Source: Parasponia andersonii (lineage: Eukaryota; Streptophyta; Magnoliopsida; Rosales; Cannabaceae). From it: a stretch of DNA of 64,000 nt. Below, piece after piece: positions 12,334 through 22,629 of the stretch (positions are counted from its first letter, which is position 1; every line of letters starts with the position of its first letter). The stretch covers positions 32,536 to 96,535 of the forward strand of contig JXTB01000062.1 in NCBI GenBank assembly GCA_002914805.1, read 5' to 3'. The notes beneath the pieces were generated by a model. It did no database searches. It worked only from the letters and a program-made list of their open reading frames with translations, and was not told the origin of the DNA. The position numbers and the translations under genes were made by a program.

Positions 12334-13370
12334 GGTTGCAACTCTGACATTCTAAAAACAGAACTGCAAGGATTCCATCATTTCAATTTCTTGCAAAGGT
12401 TCGTATAAGAGGAGAGCTTGAACTACAAAAATTAAATAATTTCTATTTCATAAGAAAATATTGTGATTTTATGAACTATGTTTTCTGCACTGGTTAAGTA
12501 TCTACTTCTGTTTACAATGATTATTGAATACTACAGACAGAAGAGTATTCAACTATTGGAAATTATGACTTCGATCATAAAACTAAATTTTGACACGACT
12601 GATCACGACATAGTGGGAGAGGGCAAATTTATGTTTTCAAATCATAGCATTAACCGTGATGGCCTCTTATGAACATGAAAAAGTGAACTAGATTATTTTA
12701 ACTTACGTCGAACCTTTTTCTTTGCCTCCCTCACTCGTAGACACGCGCAGGTGGAGACGATTAACACCACGACTACCACACTTGGCACAACAGCAATGAT
12801 GACTGTTCCTGCAAAAACCAGATTTCCCAATAGAACATGCAGCCTTGTGACAGGAAAGACATACTTTATAGTATTACTATTTCTCTCAAAAGCTTAAAAC
12901 TAACATACATACTTTTCGGACTTGTGGCGCTAGTCGGAGGAGAAGACGCAGTTGGTACATCATAGAAAAGGTAATCCTCAAACCTAAAGTTACAACTGGT
13001 GCCAAGATTCGTCCCCCTTTCTTCCTATCACAGCAATTCGGAATATCGCGAAACGCATTATCAAAGCAACGGTCGAAGTCCATCCGGGACAAGTCGGGAG
13101 TGCACTACACAAGTCCATATATGGGTCTAAAGCTTGGAGCCGACACATTACCTGTCGCAAAATTTTGAAGAGAACCGCAAGCCACAGTTCGACTTTTCAG
13201 GTTATCTAATAAGCTCCTAAGAACTCGAAAATATCTAGCCACAGTGTCAGTACTGGATGACACATTTCCGGGGTTCCACATTAAAATTTGTGGAAAAATT
13301 TCATGACGCCAAACAAGAAGCGGTTAGAGTAGCGCAACATACAATTGTCGCACCATCCAACTGACTTTTG
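12334..13370 (-). pseudogene. Cysteine-rich receptor-like kinase (CRK) gene fragment
   Basis: CRKs are plasma-membrane receptor kinases with extracellular Gnk2/DUF26 (stress-antifungal) domains, used in defence and stress signalling. On the minus strand, exon 1 (about 13370-12913) holds part of a DUF26 domain: CMLRYSNRFLFG, YGLVQCTPDLS, NCCDRKKGGRIL and, in another frame, SCNFRFEDYLFY. Exon 2 (12808-12707) encodes a membrane helix rich in V and I, then a basic stop-transfer run (REAKKKVRRK). Splice sites agree: donor at 12912, acceptor at 12809-12810, donor GTAAGT at 12706. Exon 3 starts at 12422 and gives EPLQEIEMMESLQF, then VRVAT, the usual lead-in to the kinase domain, with one stop in between. 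It is cut at 12333 by the LARD-1 3' LTR. The signal peptide, the first part of the ectodomain and nearly all of the kinase are missing, and exon 1 carries frameshifts. A dead remnant. Confidence 0.8.
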
Positions 13371-13560
13371 TTGTAAATTTTTTTAAATGAAAATTCAATT
13401 AAAAAGTTTTAATTTAACATGTTTAAAAAAAGTTGTTAAAGTAATCAAATAGTAGCAAAAAAAAAAAAAAACGGACCGAATACGGGCCAGCTCGATTTTG
13501 GCCCGTCAAAACATTTTGACCGGGATGGGACAACCTGACCTGCCTATTTCGTCACCTCTA
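13371..13560 (-). mobile_element. hAT-type terminus fragment
   Basis: Read from 13560 on the minus strand it begins TAGAGGTGACGAAATAGG and continues with subterminal 'gacgggcc' and 'cggtccg' motifs, as seen in plant hAT ends. The partner end is not visible. It truncates the CRK fragment on its left. An A-run lies near 13458-13473. Confidence 0.4.
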
Positions 13561-13790
13561 CTCACAATATAAGAAACCGAGTTGATAGCGAGGATTTTTG
13601 TCCTCACTATAGCAATAGCAAGGACAATGTCCTAGCCATTAGTCAATAGTTAGGACATTATTCTCGGTATTCCTACCACATTTTCGATAGTTTCAAATTT
13701 TCAGCAGCAGTAATGAGGACATTGTCCTAGCTACTACTCAGTAGCTAAGACAATGTTCTAGCTATTCCCTCCAACTTAATTTCAAAATTT
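13561..13790. repeat. Subterminal repeats of the outer CACTA-like element
   Basis: Imperfect direct and inverted copies of a 'gacaatgtcctagct' word, about five in 230 bp. The same word family appears at the opposite end (29175-29215). Confidence 0.55.
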
Positions 13791-14008
13791 GAGCTGTATT
13801 TTAATCATTAAATTGATTTTAAATAAATCCAGTTTATTTAAATTACTTATATTTCAATAATTTGTTAAAAGAAATGAGAGCAAAATAAGTACTTTTTATT
13901 ATAATTAAAACTCATATTGTCATTAAACATTAAGAAGAAAGTAATAATTTCTAAGTGAAGTCCTAAGTTGTAAATTTCTTTTCTTTTTACACAGTACAAA
14001 GACTTCAT

Positions 14009-14960
14009 TTATTTTTCATCAAAATCTAACGGTACAATGGCTTTAGGAAAGACTTCAATAACTTCATCAAATAGGCCAACACCGGAAGGTTTCAGCTCCA
14101 AGTCCCTGGATCAAATGCTTGCCTGTCACATGTGCAGGTAATGCATGTATAGTTAGGGAAAATTCATTAGTCTAAACAAGTGCAATTTCTAGGCCAAGAA
14201 AGGAGAGCGAAGGTCAAAATTTAAAAAATGGACAACTTGAAGAATGAGAATCATAATTCATAATATGTATATCGCCTACAAGTCCAAACTGAAATTGACG
14301 GTGCAACAATATTTAGGTTTTTTGGGAAACTTCAAATGCGCTAAAATATAAGAAATAAGTAATAAAAAAAACTTGGGACTTAGTTTATGATTTTGATTCT
14401 GCAGTAAGCATCCACCCACATTTTGAAAGAAAAAAAAAATCGAAAGGTTAGATGAAATATCAGAAATTCTCTACACAAGCTAATTCAAATTAATGAGGCT
14501 AACGTCTCCTAAAATGATTTCTTGGTCTTCTTGTGCAGATTCGACACAACAATTCTGGCCACCAACTGCATCAAACAAAACAAAATTCTCATCCGTGACT
14601 AAAAAGTCTTATTAACTTTATCCACTACTCTTCATTTCTAAAGAAAATTTTCAATACTGTAGAAACACCAAATCAATCTAAGATTTCATGAATGATTTGA
14701 AGCAATATCGGAGTGACCCATTTAACAATATGAACCAATAGAAACAAAAAAAAAAGCAAGAAAAATTCCAAGACAATTCAACATTCAGGACAACCAAAAC
14801 AATCTTACATATAAAAATCGAAAACGAAATAAAGCCCAAAACCCAAAACTTTTCTTAGCAAGCAAATCAGACTGGAGATTTTATACCTTATAAATGGGTC
14901 CAATTTAAACCACATTCACCTCTCCTTAAACTCCTTGGTAGCAGCAAGAAGAGTTTCAAG
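14009..14960 (-). pseudogene. Host-gene-like fragments inside the CACTA-like element
   Basis: Three minus-strand stretches look exonic. At 14960-14890, one frame reads FFDLETLLAATKEFKE, the type of sequence that opens the kinase domain of receptor-like kinases, and is followed by a GT that could be a donor. The other two stretches are at about 14536-14487 and 14105-14009. The last starts after a good acceptor and ends in a stop codon, with C-terminal residues PSGVGLFDEVIEVFPKAIV. The GA/CT-rich stretch upstream (15000-15190) resembles a 5' UTR. Capture of gene pieces by CACTA elements is known. An alternative is decayed host sequence into which the transposon inserted. I cannot name the source of the last two fragments. 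Confidence 0.35.
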
Positions 14961-15203
14961 ATCAAAAAATCAGCTCCTTTGTTTCAATCTTCGCAATCCC
15001 CTCCTCACGAGGGGCAAGAGACGAAGAGAGAGCCAGTCAGTGTCGTGTTGACCGGCCAGAGAGGGTCTGAGAGAAGTCGACTAGAGAGCGAGAGAGAAAA
15101 AGAGAGGGAGCTAGAAAGAGGGGAGCATTGGGGACGGGGAGTGAGAATGAGCATCTTAGATAAAGAGAAAAAGAGCATTTTAGAGAGAAAGATGGATATA
15201 TTA

Positions 15204-15211
15204 CAGACAGC
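15204..15211. repeat. Left 8-bp target duplication of the hAT element (degenerate)
   Basis: CAGACAGC, matching TAGACGGC at 28912-28919 in six of eight bases. Both differences are transitions, as expected for an old hAT insertion. Confidence 0.6.
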
Positions 15212-15741
15212 TAGGAGTGACAATTTGGGTTATGACACGATAATACGATACGAACTTGATATGAAATATTGCGGGTTAGGGTTTGGAAAATGGAGTGCGG
15301 GTCGAAATCAGGTCGAACCCAAATGACACGAAACAATAGTGGGTGAAATCAGGTTGACCTGTTGGGCAGAAAATCAACCTGAATAATCCGTTTCAAGACT
15401 AAATTTAAAAATGGGTCAATTTTGGATCGATCCGAAATGGACACGCCAACCTGAAATTAACACACAAACCTGATATGGACCTGAGAACACGAGATTAACA
15501 CATAAACCTATTAGTAACCTGAAATGGACCTGATACTAAACACACTCAAGCATATAAAAATCTAAAAACTCTAAGCCAACTTTCATTTACCTCAGTTCCC
15601 AAACCCTATTTGTGTTTTATGCCGTCAGACCTCCTATAACATACACACATTTTGTTTCTCTCTCTGTGTATCTTCTTCTTTCTCATCTTTTATCGTTTAC
15701 CTCTCTACGTCTACAAGTCAACACCATAGGTATGGACGATT

Positions 15742-15746
15742 GAAAC
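15742..15746. repeat. Left target duplication of the Tekay element
   Basis: GAAAC, identical to 25305-25309 on the other side of the retrotransposon. Confidence 0.85.
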
Positions 15747-17811
15747 TATCATATCCCCTAATTTAGATATGCACCTAAGTTAGAAAATGTTTAATTTTTT
15801 CATTTGTATTCATCTTCTAAAATAAAATGGAAAAAAGATCCGATAATAATTTTTTTTTTTTAAAGTAAAAAGAAATATTTAAGCTAAAAAAAAAAAACAA
15901 CTTCTTATTAAAACATCGGAAACAAAAAATCAATACTTAAACTAACCTATGAAATAAAAACACTTAATTTTTAATCCAAAAACCAAATACAAGAAAATAA
16001 AACTTAAAGTCGATTAAAAACGTCCTAATGCCATTTAGGAATTCCACTGCTGCCGCCAGCCAACCTCCAAAGATCTATTGCTCATCTGAAAATTTTAAAA
16101 GAATGGATGAGCTTGCGCCCAGTAAGTGAATCTCATGCATGCAATGAATGTCGTGTTTTATGAATAATTCATTTTAAGAATCATAACTATGAAACCCGTT
16201 CTTTGAAAAACATCTTAATCATAAACTTTACTATCATAAAACTTTCGCATTTGAGCTCAACATAGTGTAATGCCAAGTCTATCAGAAGTGATGAGCCATA
16301 AACATAGTCTCATGACAAGCATATGACCTTGTAGCTATTCGGATCCCATATAGCTATCATACTACAACGGCTAGCATCGTACTTTAAACATTTGTTCTTA
16401 ACATGGTAACTGTAGGTCTTTCAGTCAGGTGTACATACTCCTTTCAAGAACTTGACACACAATTAAATAAAAAAATTCTTCTTTGAAAAAAATTTGGTTG
16501 CGTAGTGCTTTAGAAAAATCATTATTTGAAAATCATAATCTCTTGTGCAATTTATTCAATTCTTGTGCATAATTATGTCATAATTAATATGCAAACTAAT
16601 ATAGCATAACATATAACAACATATTATAATGATCATAATAATATCACATAATAGCACGTACATTTACATATAAACACATAGGGTAAGATTTACTTACATG
16701 AAGTCCTTAGAAAAACTTTGTAGTGAAATACCACACAACCAACCTTGTTGAAACCACGTTCCTCTTCTTTATCCTTTATTTTTTATTGTTTATGCCAAAA
16801 AAGAAAAAAAANNNNNNNNNNNNNNNNNNNNNNNNNNNNNNNNNNNNNNNNNNNNNNNNNNNNNNNNNNNNNNNNNNNNNNNNNNNNNNNNNNNNNNNNN
16901 NNNNNNNNNNNNNNNNNNNNNNNNNNNNNNNNNNNNNNNNNNNNNNNNNNNNNNNNNNNNNNNNNNNNNNNNNNNNNNNNNNNNNNNNNNNNNNNNNNNN
17001 NNNNNNNNNNNNNNNNNNNNNNNNNNNNNNNNNNNNNNNNNNNNNNNNNNNNNNNNNNNNNNNNNNNNNNNNNNNNNNNNNNNNNNNNNNNNNNNNNNNN
17101 NNNNNNNNNNNNNNNNNNNNNNNNNNNNNNNNNNNNTTTTTAATCATATCACTTCCTTCTTCTAAACTAACGTATTAACCTATTACTAGTTTTCATCAAG
17201 TTGTGCAAAACTTCCGTTTTTTTCTTTTTTGAATAAAATAGAATTTTATTTATTTATTTTGTAATAATAAGTAAATACTAACCAAATCTATAAACAAGTA
17301 ACATAATAAAATAAAATCTATATATTAATACATACATAAAAAAAACAAAATTGCGGAATCAAAACTTCACGCACGACACACTTATTTTATCATTATAATA
17401 ATAATAACGACACTACTAATAATAATAATAACAATAGATATACTTAATCATATAGATGATGTGTGCTTTATTAAAACTTAGGCATATAAATATAAGTTTG
17501 TTATCAAATTATTTGGACTCTAAAAATAATTAGACTAAGATTTAAGCAATAATAATTACTAGAATAATTCACTTAACTCAATAATAGATACAAATTAATC
17601 ACATTATTATAGCAATCACATATAAATGTAAATGCATAAAAATTTATTTCTCATTAGGCCCGTAGTCCAACTTGGCTTTCATGTGCGTATTCCACTGCAA
17701 TCGTATTCACAAAAATTTTGTTAGTACATAACCATTTCACTTATCATAACCATAGATTTAAAACACATAAAAAACAAAAAAATCATATTATAGGATAGAC
17801 TTGATATTACA
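15747..17811 (-). repeat. 3' LTR of the Tekay element (contains an assembly gap)
   Basis: Matches 22630-25304 from both ends inward. The middle is lost in the N run. It also holds about 115 bp near 16381-16500 that the other LTR lacks. Confidence 0.85.
16812..17136. other. Assembly gap (325 N)
   Basis: The bases flanking the gap match positions near 23545 and 24618 in the 5' LTR, which are about 1.07 kb apart. If the two LTRs were alike, the true gap is closer to 1 kb than to 325 bases. Confidence 0.9.
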
Positions 17812-17826
17812 ATTTCCTTACCCCTT
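17812..17826 (-). promoter_or_regulatory. Polypurine tract of the Tekay element
   Basis: AAGGGGTAAGGAAAT on the minus strand, immediately before the 3' LTR start at 17811. Confidence 0.75.
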
Positions 17827-17847
17827 AAAATAATTTCGTCCTCGAAA

Positions 17848-18360
17848 TTATAACTTACCAAATAAGTTCGGATATTTAGCTCTAATCTTATCTTCACGTT
17901 CCCAAGTTGCCTCTTCCATTGCATGATAGCCCCAAAGAACATCGACCAATTTAATTTTCTTATTGTGAATCTCGTTTTCCTCCCATTCCAAAATTCGAAT
18001 AGGAACTTCTTCATATGTCAGGTCTTTTCGCAATTGGAGAGGTTCATAACTTAAAACATGTGATGGATCAGCCAAATATTTTCTCAACATCAAGATATGA
18101 AATACATTATGTACCTCGAAAAGTCTCAGCGGTAAGGCCAATCTATAGGCCATGTCCCCAACTCATTCTAGAATCTCAAATGATCCAATGAAATATGGAC
18201 TTAGCTTTCCCTTTACACCGAACCTCATAACTCCCTTCATTGGTGCAACTTTAAGAAATACCATGTCTCCAATTAGAAATTCTAAGTCCTTTCGTCTCTT
18301 ATCTACATAACTCTTTTGAAGACTTTGGGTTGTTTTCATCTTTTTCCTGATTCTTTCCAC
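17848..18360 (-). pseudogene. Integrase C-terminus and chromodomain-like region (Tekay)
   Basis: The minus-strand sequence carries the conserved linker 'RKYLADPSHVLSYEPLQL' and the chromodomain-like motif ending TWEREDKIRAKYPNLF, preceded by a segment with 'GDMVFLKVAPMKGVMRFG', the usual integrase C-terminal GPY/F-like region. Known role: tethering the integration complex to chromatin. Part of a broken retroelement polyprotein. Confidence 0.85.
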
Positions 18361-18399
18361 AACATCAACTGTTTGCTGTACAATTTCTGGACCTAGAAG

Positions 18400-19480
18400 T
18401 TTTTTCTCACCACCTTCATCCTAATGAATCAGGGAATGACACTTCCAACCATAAAGTGCCTCATAAGGTGCCATATCAATCGTCACCTGGTAGCTGTTAT
18501 TATAAGAAAACTCTATCAATGGTAGATAGTTTTCCCACGTAACATCAAAATTCAGAATACATGCTCTCAATATATCTTCAAGTATTTGGATCGTCCTTTC
18601 AGATTGGCCATCAATTTGCAGATGGAAAGCAGTGCTAAACCTTAATTGTGTACCCATAGCTTTGTGTAAACTTTTCCAAAATTTGGAGGTAAACTTTGGA
18701 TCTTGATCGGACACAATTGATACAGGAATTTCATGCAATCTCACAATTTCATTAATGTAAAGGTTAGCATACTTGTCCATAGAATAATTATTACATGTTA
18801 GAAGAAAGTGTGCAGACTTTGTAAGTCTATCCACAATCACCCATATAGAATTTGTACCTTTCCTTGTTCTTGGTAATCCAAGGAAAAAATCTATGGCAAT
18901 ATGCTCCCATTTACACTCAGGTACTATTAGTGGTTGCAATAAACCTGAGGGTCGTTGATGCTCTTCTTTCACTTTTTGACAAATGAGACAATGCTCAACG
19001 AACTATGCAATATCTCTAGGAATATTAACCCACCAGAAGTGCTTCCTTAAATCACAATACATTTTCATACTTCCTAGATGCATAGAATAAGGGGTCTAAT
19101 GTGCCTCTCGCATGATTTCTTTCTTGAGTTCAGGAACATCAGGAACACATAAACGATCGATAAACCTCAATGCATTGTCTGAGGTGACTACAGAGTCTTT
19201 ATATTTTCCAGCTTCTGCACCTTCACAAAACTTCATCAATGCAAGATCATTACTTTGTGTGGCCTTAATTCGATCCAAAAGTGTTGATTTTACTGTCAAA
19301 GTAGCCATGTAGGCAGAATTCTCTTGATCTACTACTTCTATTCTCAAACGTTGCATATCAAAAATTAGTGGTAGAATTTCACGTATAGAAGCAACAAAGC
19401 TAGAAGATTTTTGACTTAATGCATCCGCAACCACATTCAACTTTCTTGGATGATAGTTGATCACACAATCATAATCTTTC
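18400..19480 (-). pseudogene. Integrase region (Tekay)
   Basis: Contains a zinc-binding H2C2 region with 'CLICQKVKEEHQRP' (near 18960-19060) and the catalytic core with 'WEHIAIDFFLGLP', 'IVSDQDPKFTSKFW' and 'TDGQSERTIQILED'-like motifs, which hold the D-D-E residues. It inserts the cDNA copy into chromosomal DNA. Broken fossil. Confidence 0.85.
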
Positions 19481-19920
19481 ACTAATTCAAGCCATTACCG
19501 TTGTCTCATATTAAGTTCTTTCTCTGTGAAGAAATATTTCGAACTTTTATGGTCGGTATAGATTGCACACTTAACCCCATATAGATAGTGTCGCCAAATT
19601 TTTAAAGCAAACACTACTGCAGCAAACTCGAGAATATGTATTGGGTAATTCTTCTCATACTCTTTCAGTTGTCATGAGGCATAAGCTATTACTCTTCCAT
19701 GTTGCATGAGAACACATTCTAAACCATTTTTGGATGCATCACTATAGATAACAAACCCTTCAACTCCTTCAGGAATGGCCAAAAAGGGAGCAGTAGTCAA
19801 TCGTTGCTTCAGCTCCTTAAAAATTTTCTCATAATTATCTGACCATAGGAATTTTACATTCTTTCAGGTCAGCTGGGTTAGTGGAGATGCAATTTTTGAA
19901 AAACCCTCCACAAACCTTCT
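19480..19920 (-). pseudogene. RNase H region (Tekay)
   Basis: Minus-strand sequence between RT and integrase with the family's characteristic end, 'NGNGLN..KIMIV' (usually RRWLELLKDYD), and vestiges of the DHKSL motif. Removes RNA from the RNA-DNA hybrid. More eroded than its neighbours. Confidence 0.6.
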
Positions 19921-19923
19921 GCA

Positions 19924-20823
19924 TTACCCTGTAAGACCAAGGAAACTTCTAACTTCTTTTACATTAGTCGGCGTTGGCCATTGTTGAACTGCTTCCACCT
20001 TACTAGGGTCAACAGATACACCATCTTTAGAAACAATATGTCCTAGAAAAGAAATTTGCTTCATCCAGAATTCGCACTTCGTAAATTTGGCATAAAGCTT
20101 ATTCTCTCGAAGAATCTGTAAGATAGTGTGTAAATGTTGTTCATGTTCTTCTTCAAACCGAGAGTATATCAAGATGTCATCTATAAAGGTGATAACAAAT
20201 TGATCTAAATTATCTTTAAATACTCGATTCATCAACTCTATAAAAGCTACAGGGGCATTCGTTAGGCTAAAAGACATGACCAAAAATTTGTAATGCCCGT
20301 ATCTCGTTCTAAAAGCAATCTTTGATACATCATCTTCCTTGACTTTCAATTGATGATATCCTGATCTTAAATCAATTTTCGAGAAGTATTCAGTTCCTTG
20401 TAGTTGATCGAATAAGTCTTCAATCCAAGGCAACAAATACTTATTCTTTATTGTTACTTTATTCAATTTCCTGTAATCGAAATATAGTCTCATTGAACCA
20501 TCTTTCTTCTTAACAAAAAGCACTGGAGCTCCCCATGGTGAATGACTAGGTCTGATAAACTTCTTATCTAAAAGATCTTGAAGTTATTCTTTAAGCTCTT
20601 TTAATTCAGCTGGAGCTATGCGATAAGGTGCCTTAGAAATAGGCACCGTACCAAGGACCAAATCCGTCATAAACTTGATCTCACGATCCGGGGGTAGTCC
20701 AGGCAAATCTTCATGAAAAACATCTACGAAGTCCTGAACTACTGGTACTTGGCTTACTGTGATCTCTTTCTCTGGCACCTCAAATACTGATGTAAGGTAA
20801 CCAACACAACCTTTGTTTAGCAT
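19924..20823 (-). pseudogene. Reverse transcriptase region (Tekay)
   Basis: Conserved RT blocks are visible on the minus strand: 'APYRIAPAELKELKE' at the start, '[20 protein letters not shown]', '[13 protein letters not shown]' and the catalytic 'FIDDILIYS' box. It copies the genomic RNA into DNA. Part of a broken polyprotein. Confidence 0.9.
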
Positions 20824-21250
20824 TTACTGAGCCTTCAATGTAGTAGTAAGAGGTACTCGGGGTACACTCCTAACTCTAAGGAAAGAAAAACTTGGTCCAG
20901 TCGGCGGTTGAAAGGTCACTTCCTTTTTACTACAATTAATGGTTGTGTGATTTGCACTCAACCAATCCATGCCAAATATGATGTCGAAATCACGAATGTC
21001 TAGAAGAAAAAGGTCTACAAATATTTCTCGCCTATCAACTAGGATTTTGCACCCTTTGAGCATATAATAAGATTCTAGAATAGCTCCTAAAGGTGTGGAA
21101 ACACTAAACCGTTTATGTAAAGGTTCTGGTGTAGCTTCTAACTTCTCAGCAATGGATAAGTCGACAAAAGAATGAGTAGCTCTCGAATCAAATAAAACAG
21201 AAGCAGGAACACCAAAAACAATCATAATACCTATAACACATAACATACGA
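20824..21250 (-). pseudogene. Aspartic protease region (Tekay)
   Basis: Retropepsin-like domain with 'VLFDSRATHSFVD' at the active-site loop (family form LFDSGATHSF) and 'FDIIFGMDWLSANHTTINC' downstream, as in plant gypsy proteases. Processes the gag-pol polyprotein. Fossil. Confidence 0.85.
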
Positions 21251-21336
21251 AATCAATACCATAATATTTACTAAAAGATCTAGTTAGTAGAGTTTACCTG
21301 AAATAACATCATTTGAAGCATCAGCCTCTTTATATG

Positions 21337-22330
21337 TCATAGTATAAATGCGCCTTTGAGCATTCTTTTGCCCACTGTTGCCACCAATAGTCTTGTTCTT
21401 CTTACAGTCTTTGATAAAGTGCCCTGACTTCCCACATTTAAAGCACAAATTAGAATCCATACGACATTAGCCTGAGTGAGCCTTTCCGCACTCTTCACAA
21501 CTTTTCGCCATTTTTTTATTGTTGTTACCAACTTTGTCACCTCCGCTATAACTTCCTTTCCTCTTTTGGTTGTTTCTATTCTAGGGCTTTCCATTCTGAT
21601 TGACGCCTGATTTTTAACTATCAAGTTGACAGGACTTCTCATCATCTCCAGCTAAAATCTAAGCTCGATCCAAAACCTCAGCATAGGTGGTTAACTTCAG
21701 AACTTTGATCAAGCACCTTAAGTCAGGTTTCAATCCTATTTCAAACATCCTCACCTTACGCTCCTTAGTGTCTACTAGACGTGGTGAAAAACAAGATAGT
21801 TGTTCGAATCGACATTCATATTGTGAAATAGTCATAGACCCTTGCACTAAGTTGATGAACTCTATCTCTTTAGCTTGTCTCATAGAGTATGGAAAGTACT
21901 TCTCAAAGAAGGTTTCTTTGAAACGATTCCATGTGATAGGGTTGGCTTGAGTATTGTGGATACGATCAGTCATCTCCCACCAGTGTGCTACCTCGTCTTT
22001 CATTATAAAAATAGCACACTCAACACGTTGGTAATCGGTGCACGTCAATAAACGAAAGACGTGTTCCGATTCTTTGATCCAGCCCTCTGCGATAAGTGGG
22101 TCTGTACCTCCCTAGAAACTGGAAGGTTTCATCCTCCTGAATTGCTCATAAACAGGGAGTGTTACTCCACAAAGATGAGGAGCTTGAGCAACTTGTGCAT
22201 ATGGTTATTGTTGTTAGTGCTGTAAAACTTGGTTAACAGAATTTGTTATGAGCTGCATTAGGTTACCCACATTTATTTGATATTCTGAGTCTAATTCCTA
22301 GCTTGATATTGGGGCTGATTACCCACTCCT
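21337..22330 (-). pseudogene. gag region with zinc knuckle (Tekay)
   Basis: Capsid-type Retrotrans_gag motifs 'EVAHWWEMT' and 'FKETFFEKYFPYSMR' are followed by 'MTISQYECRFEQLSCFSP'. Further downstream is a CCHC zinc knuckle, 'CFKCGKSGHFIKDC', near 21420-21450. It forms the particle and binds RNA. Broken fossil. Confidence 0.85.
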
Positions 22331-22615
22331 TCCGTAGAGGCATTTTGTGGAATATTTTGTCATGGCAGCATCTTTATAAAGAAAAATCTTACTAAAGTCT
22401 CGTTCTAGAGTTCTAAATAAAAAGAAAATAATAAATATGTATGATAAAATAAACAAAAAAAATCATATATATATAAAGGAAATATAAATAATTCCATTTC
22501 ATTTTTTTTTTCCACTAACTAGTTGGCTAAAAGCGGGCTTCCCATGGCAATAACCTAATTTTACCCTCAATTTTTTTTTTCTAAAAAAAAAGTCTACAGA
22601 ATCGACTAAACTCTT

Positions 22616-22627
22616 GCTCTGATACCA
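22616..22627 (-). promoter_or_regulatory. Primer binding site (initiator tRNA-Met) of the Tekay element
   Basis: TGGTATCAGAGC on the minus strand, two bases from the 5' LTR end at 22630. Confidence 0.9.
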
Positions 22628-22629
22628 AC

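Noticed and set aside
14979-15326. 115-codon plus-strand frame rich in R, E and S
   Set aside because: It lies in a GA-rich tract antisense to a leader-like region, crosses the hAT terminus at 15212, and has low-complexity composition with no domain. Treated as a chance frame.
16723-17178. Frames on both strands through the N run
   Set aside because: They are open only because the gap carries no stop codons. The region is LTR sequence.
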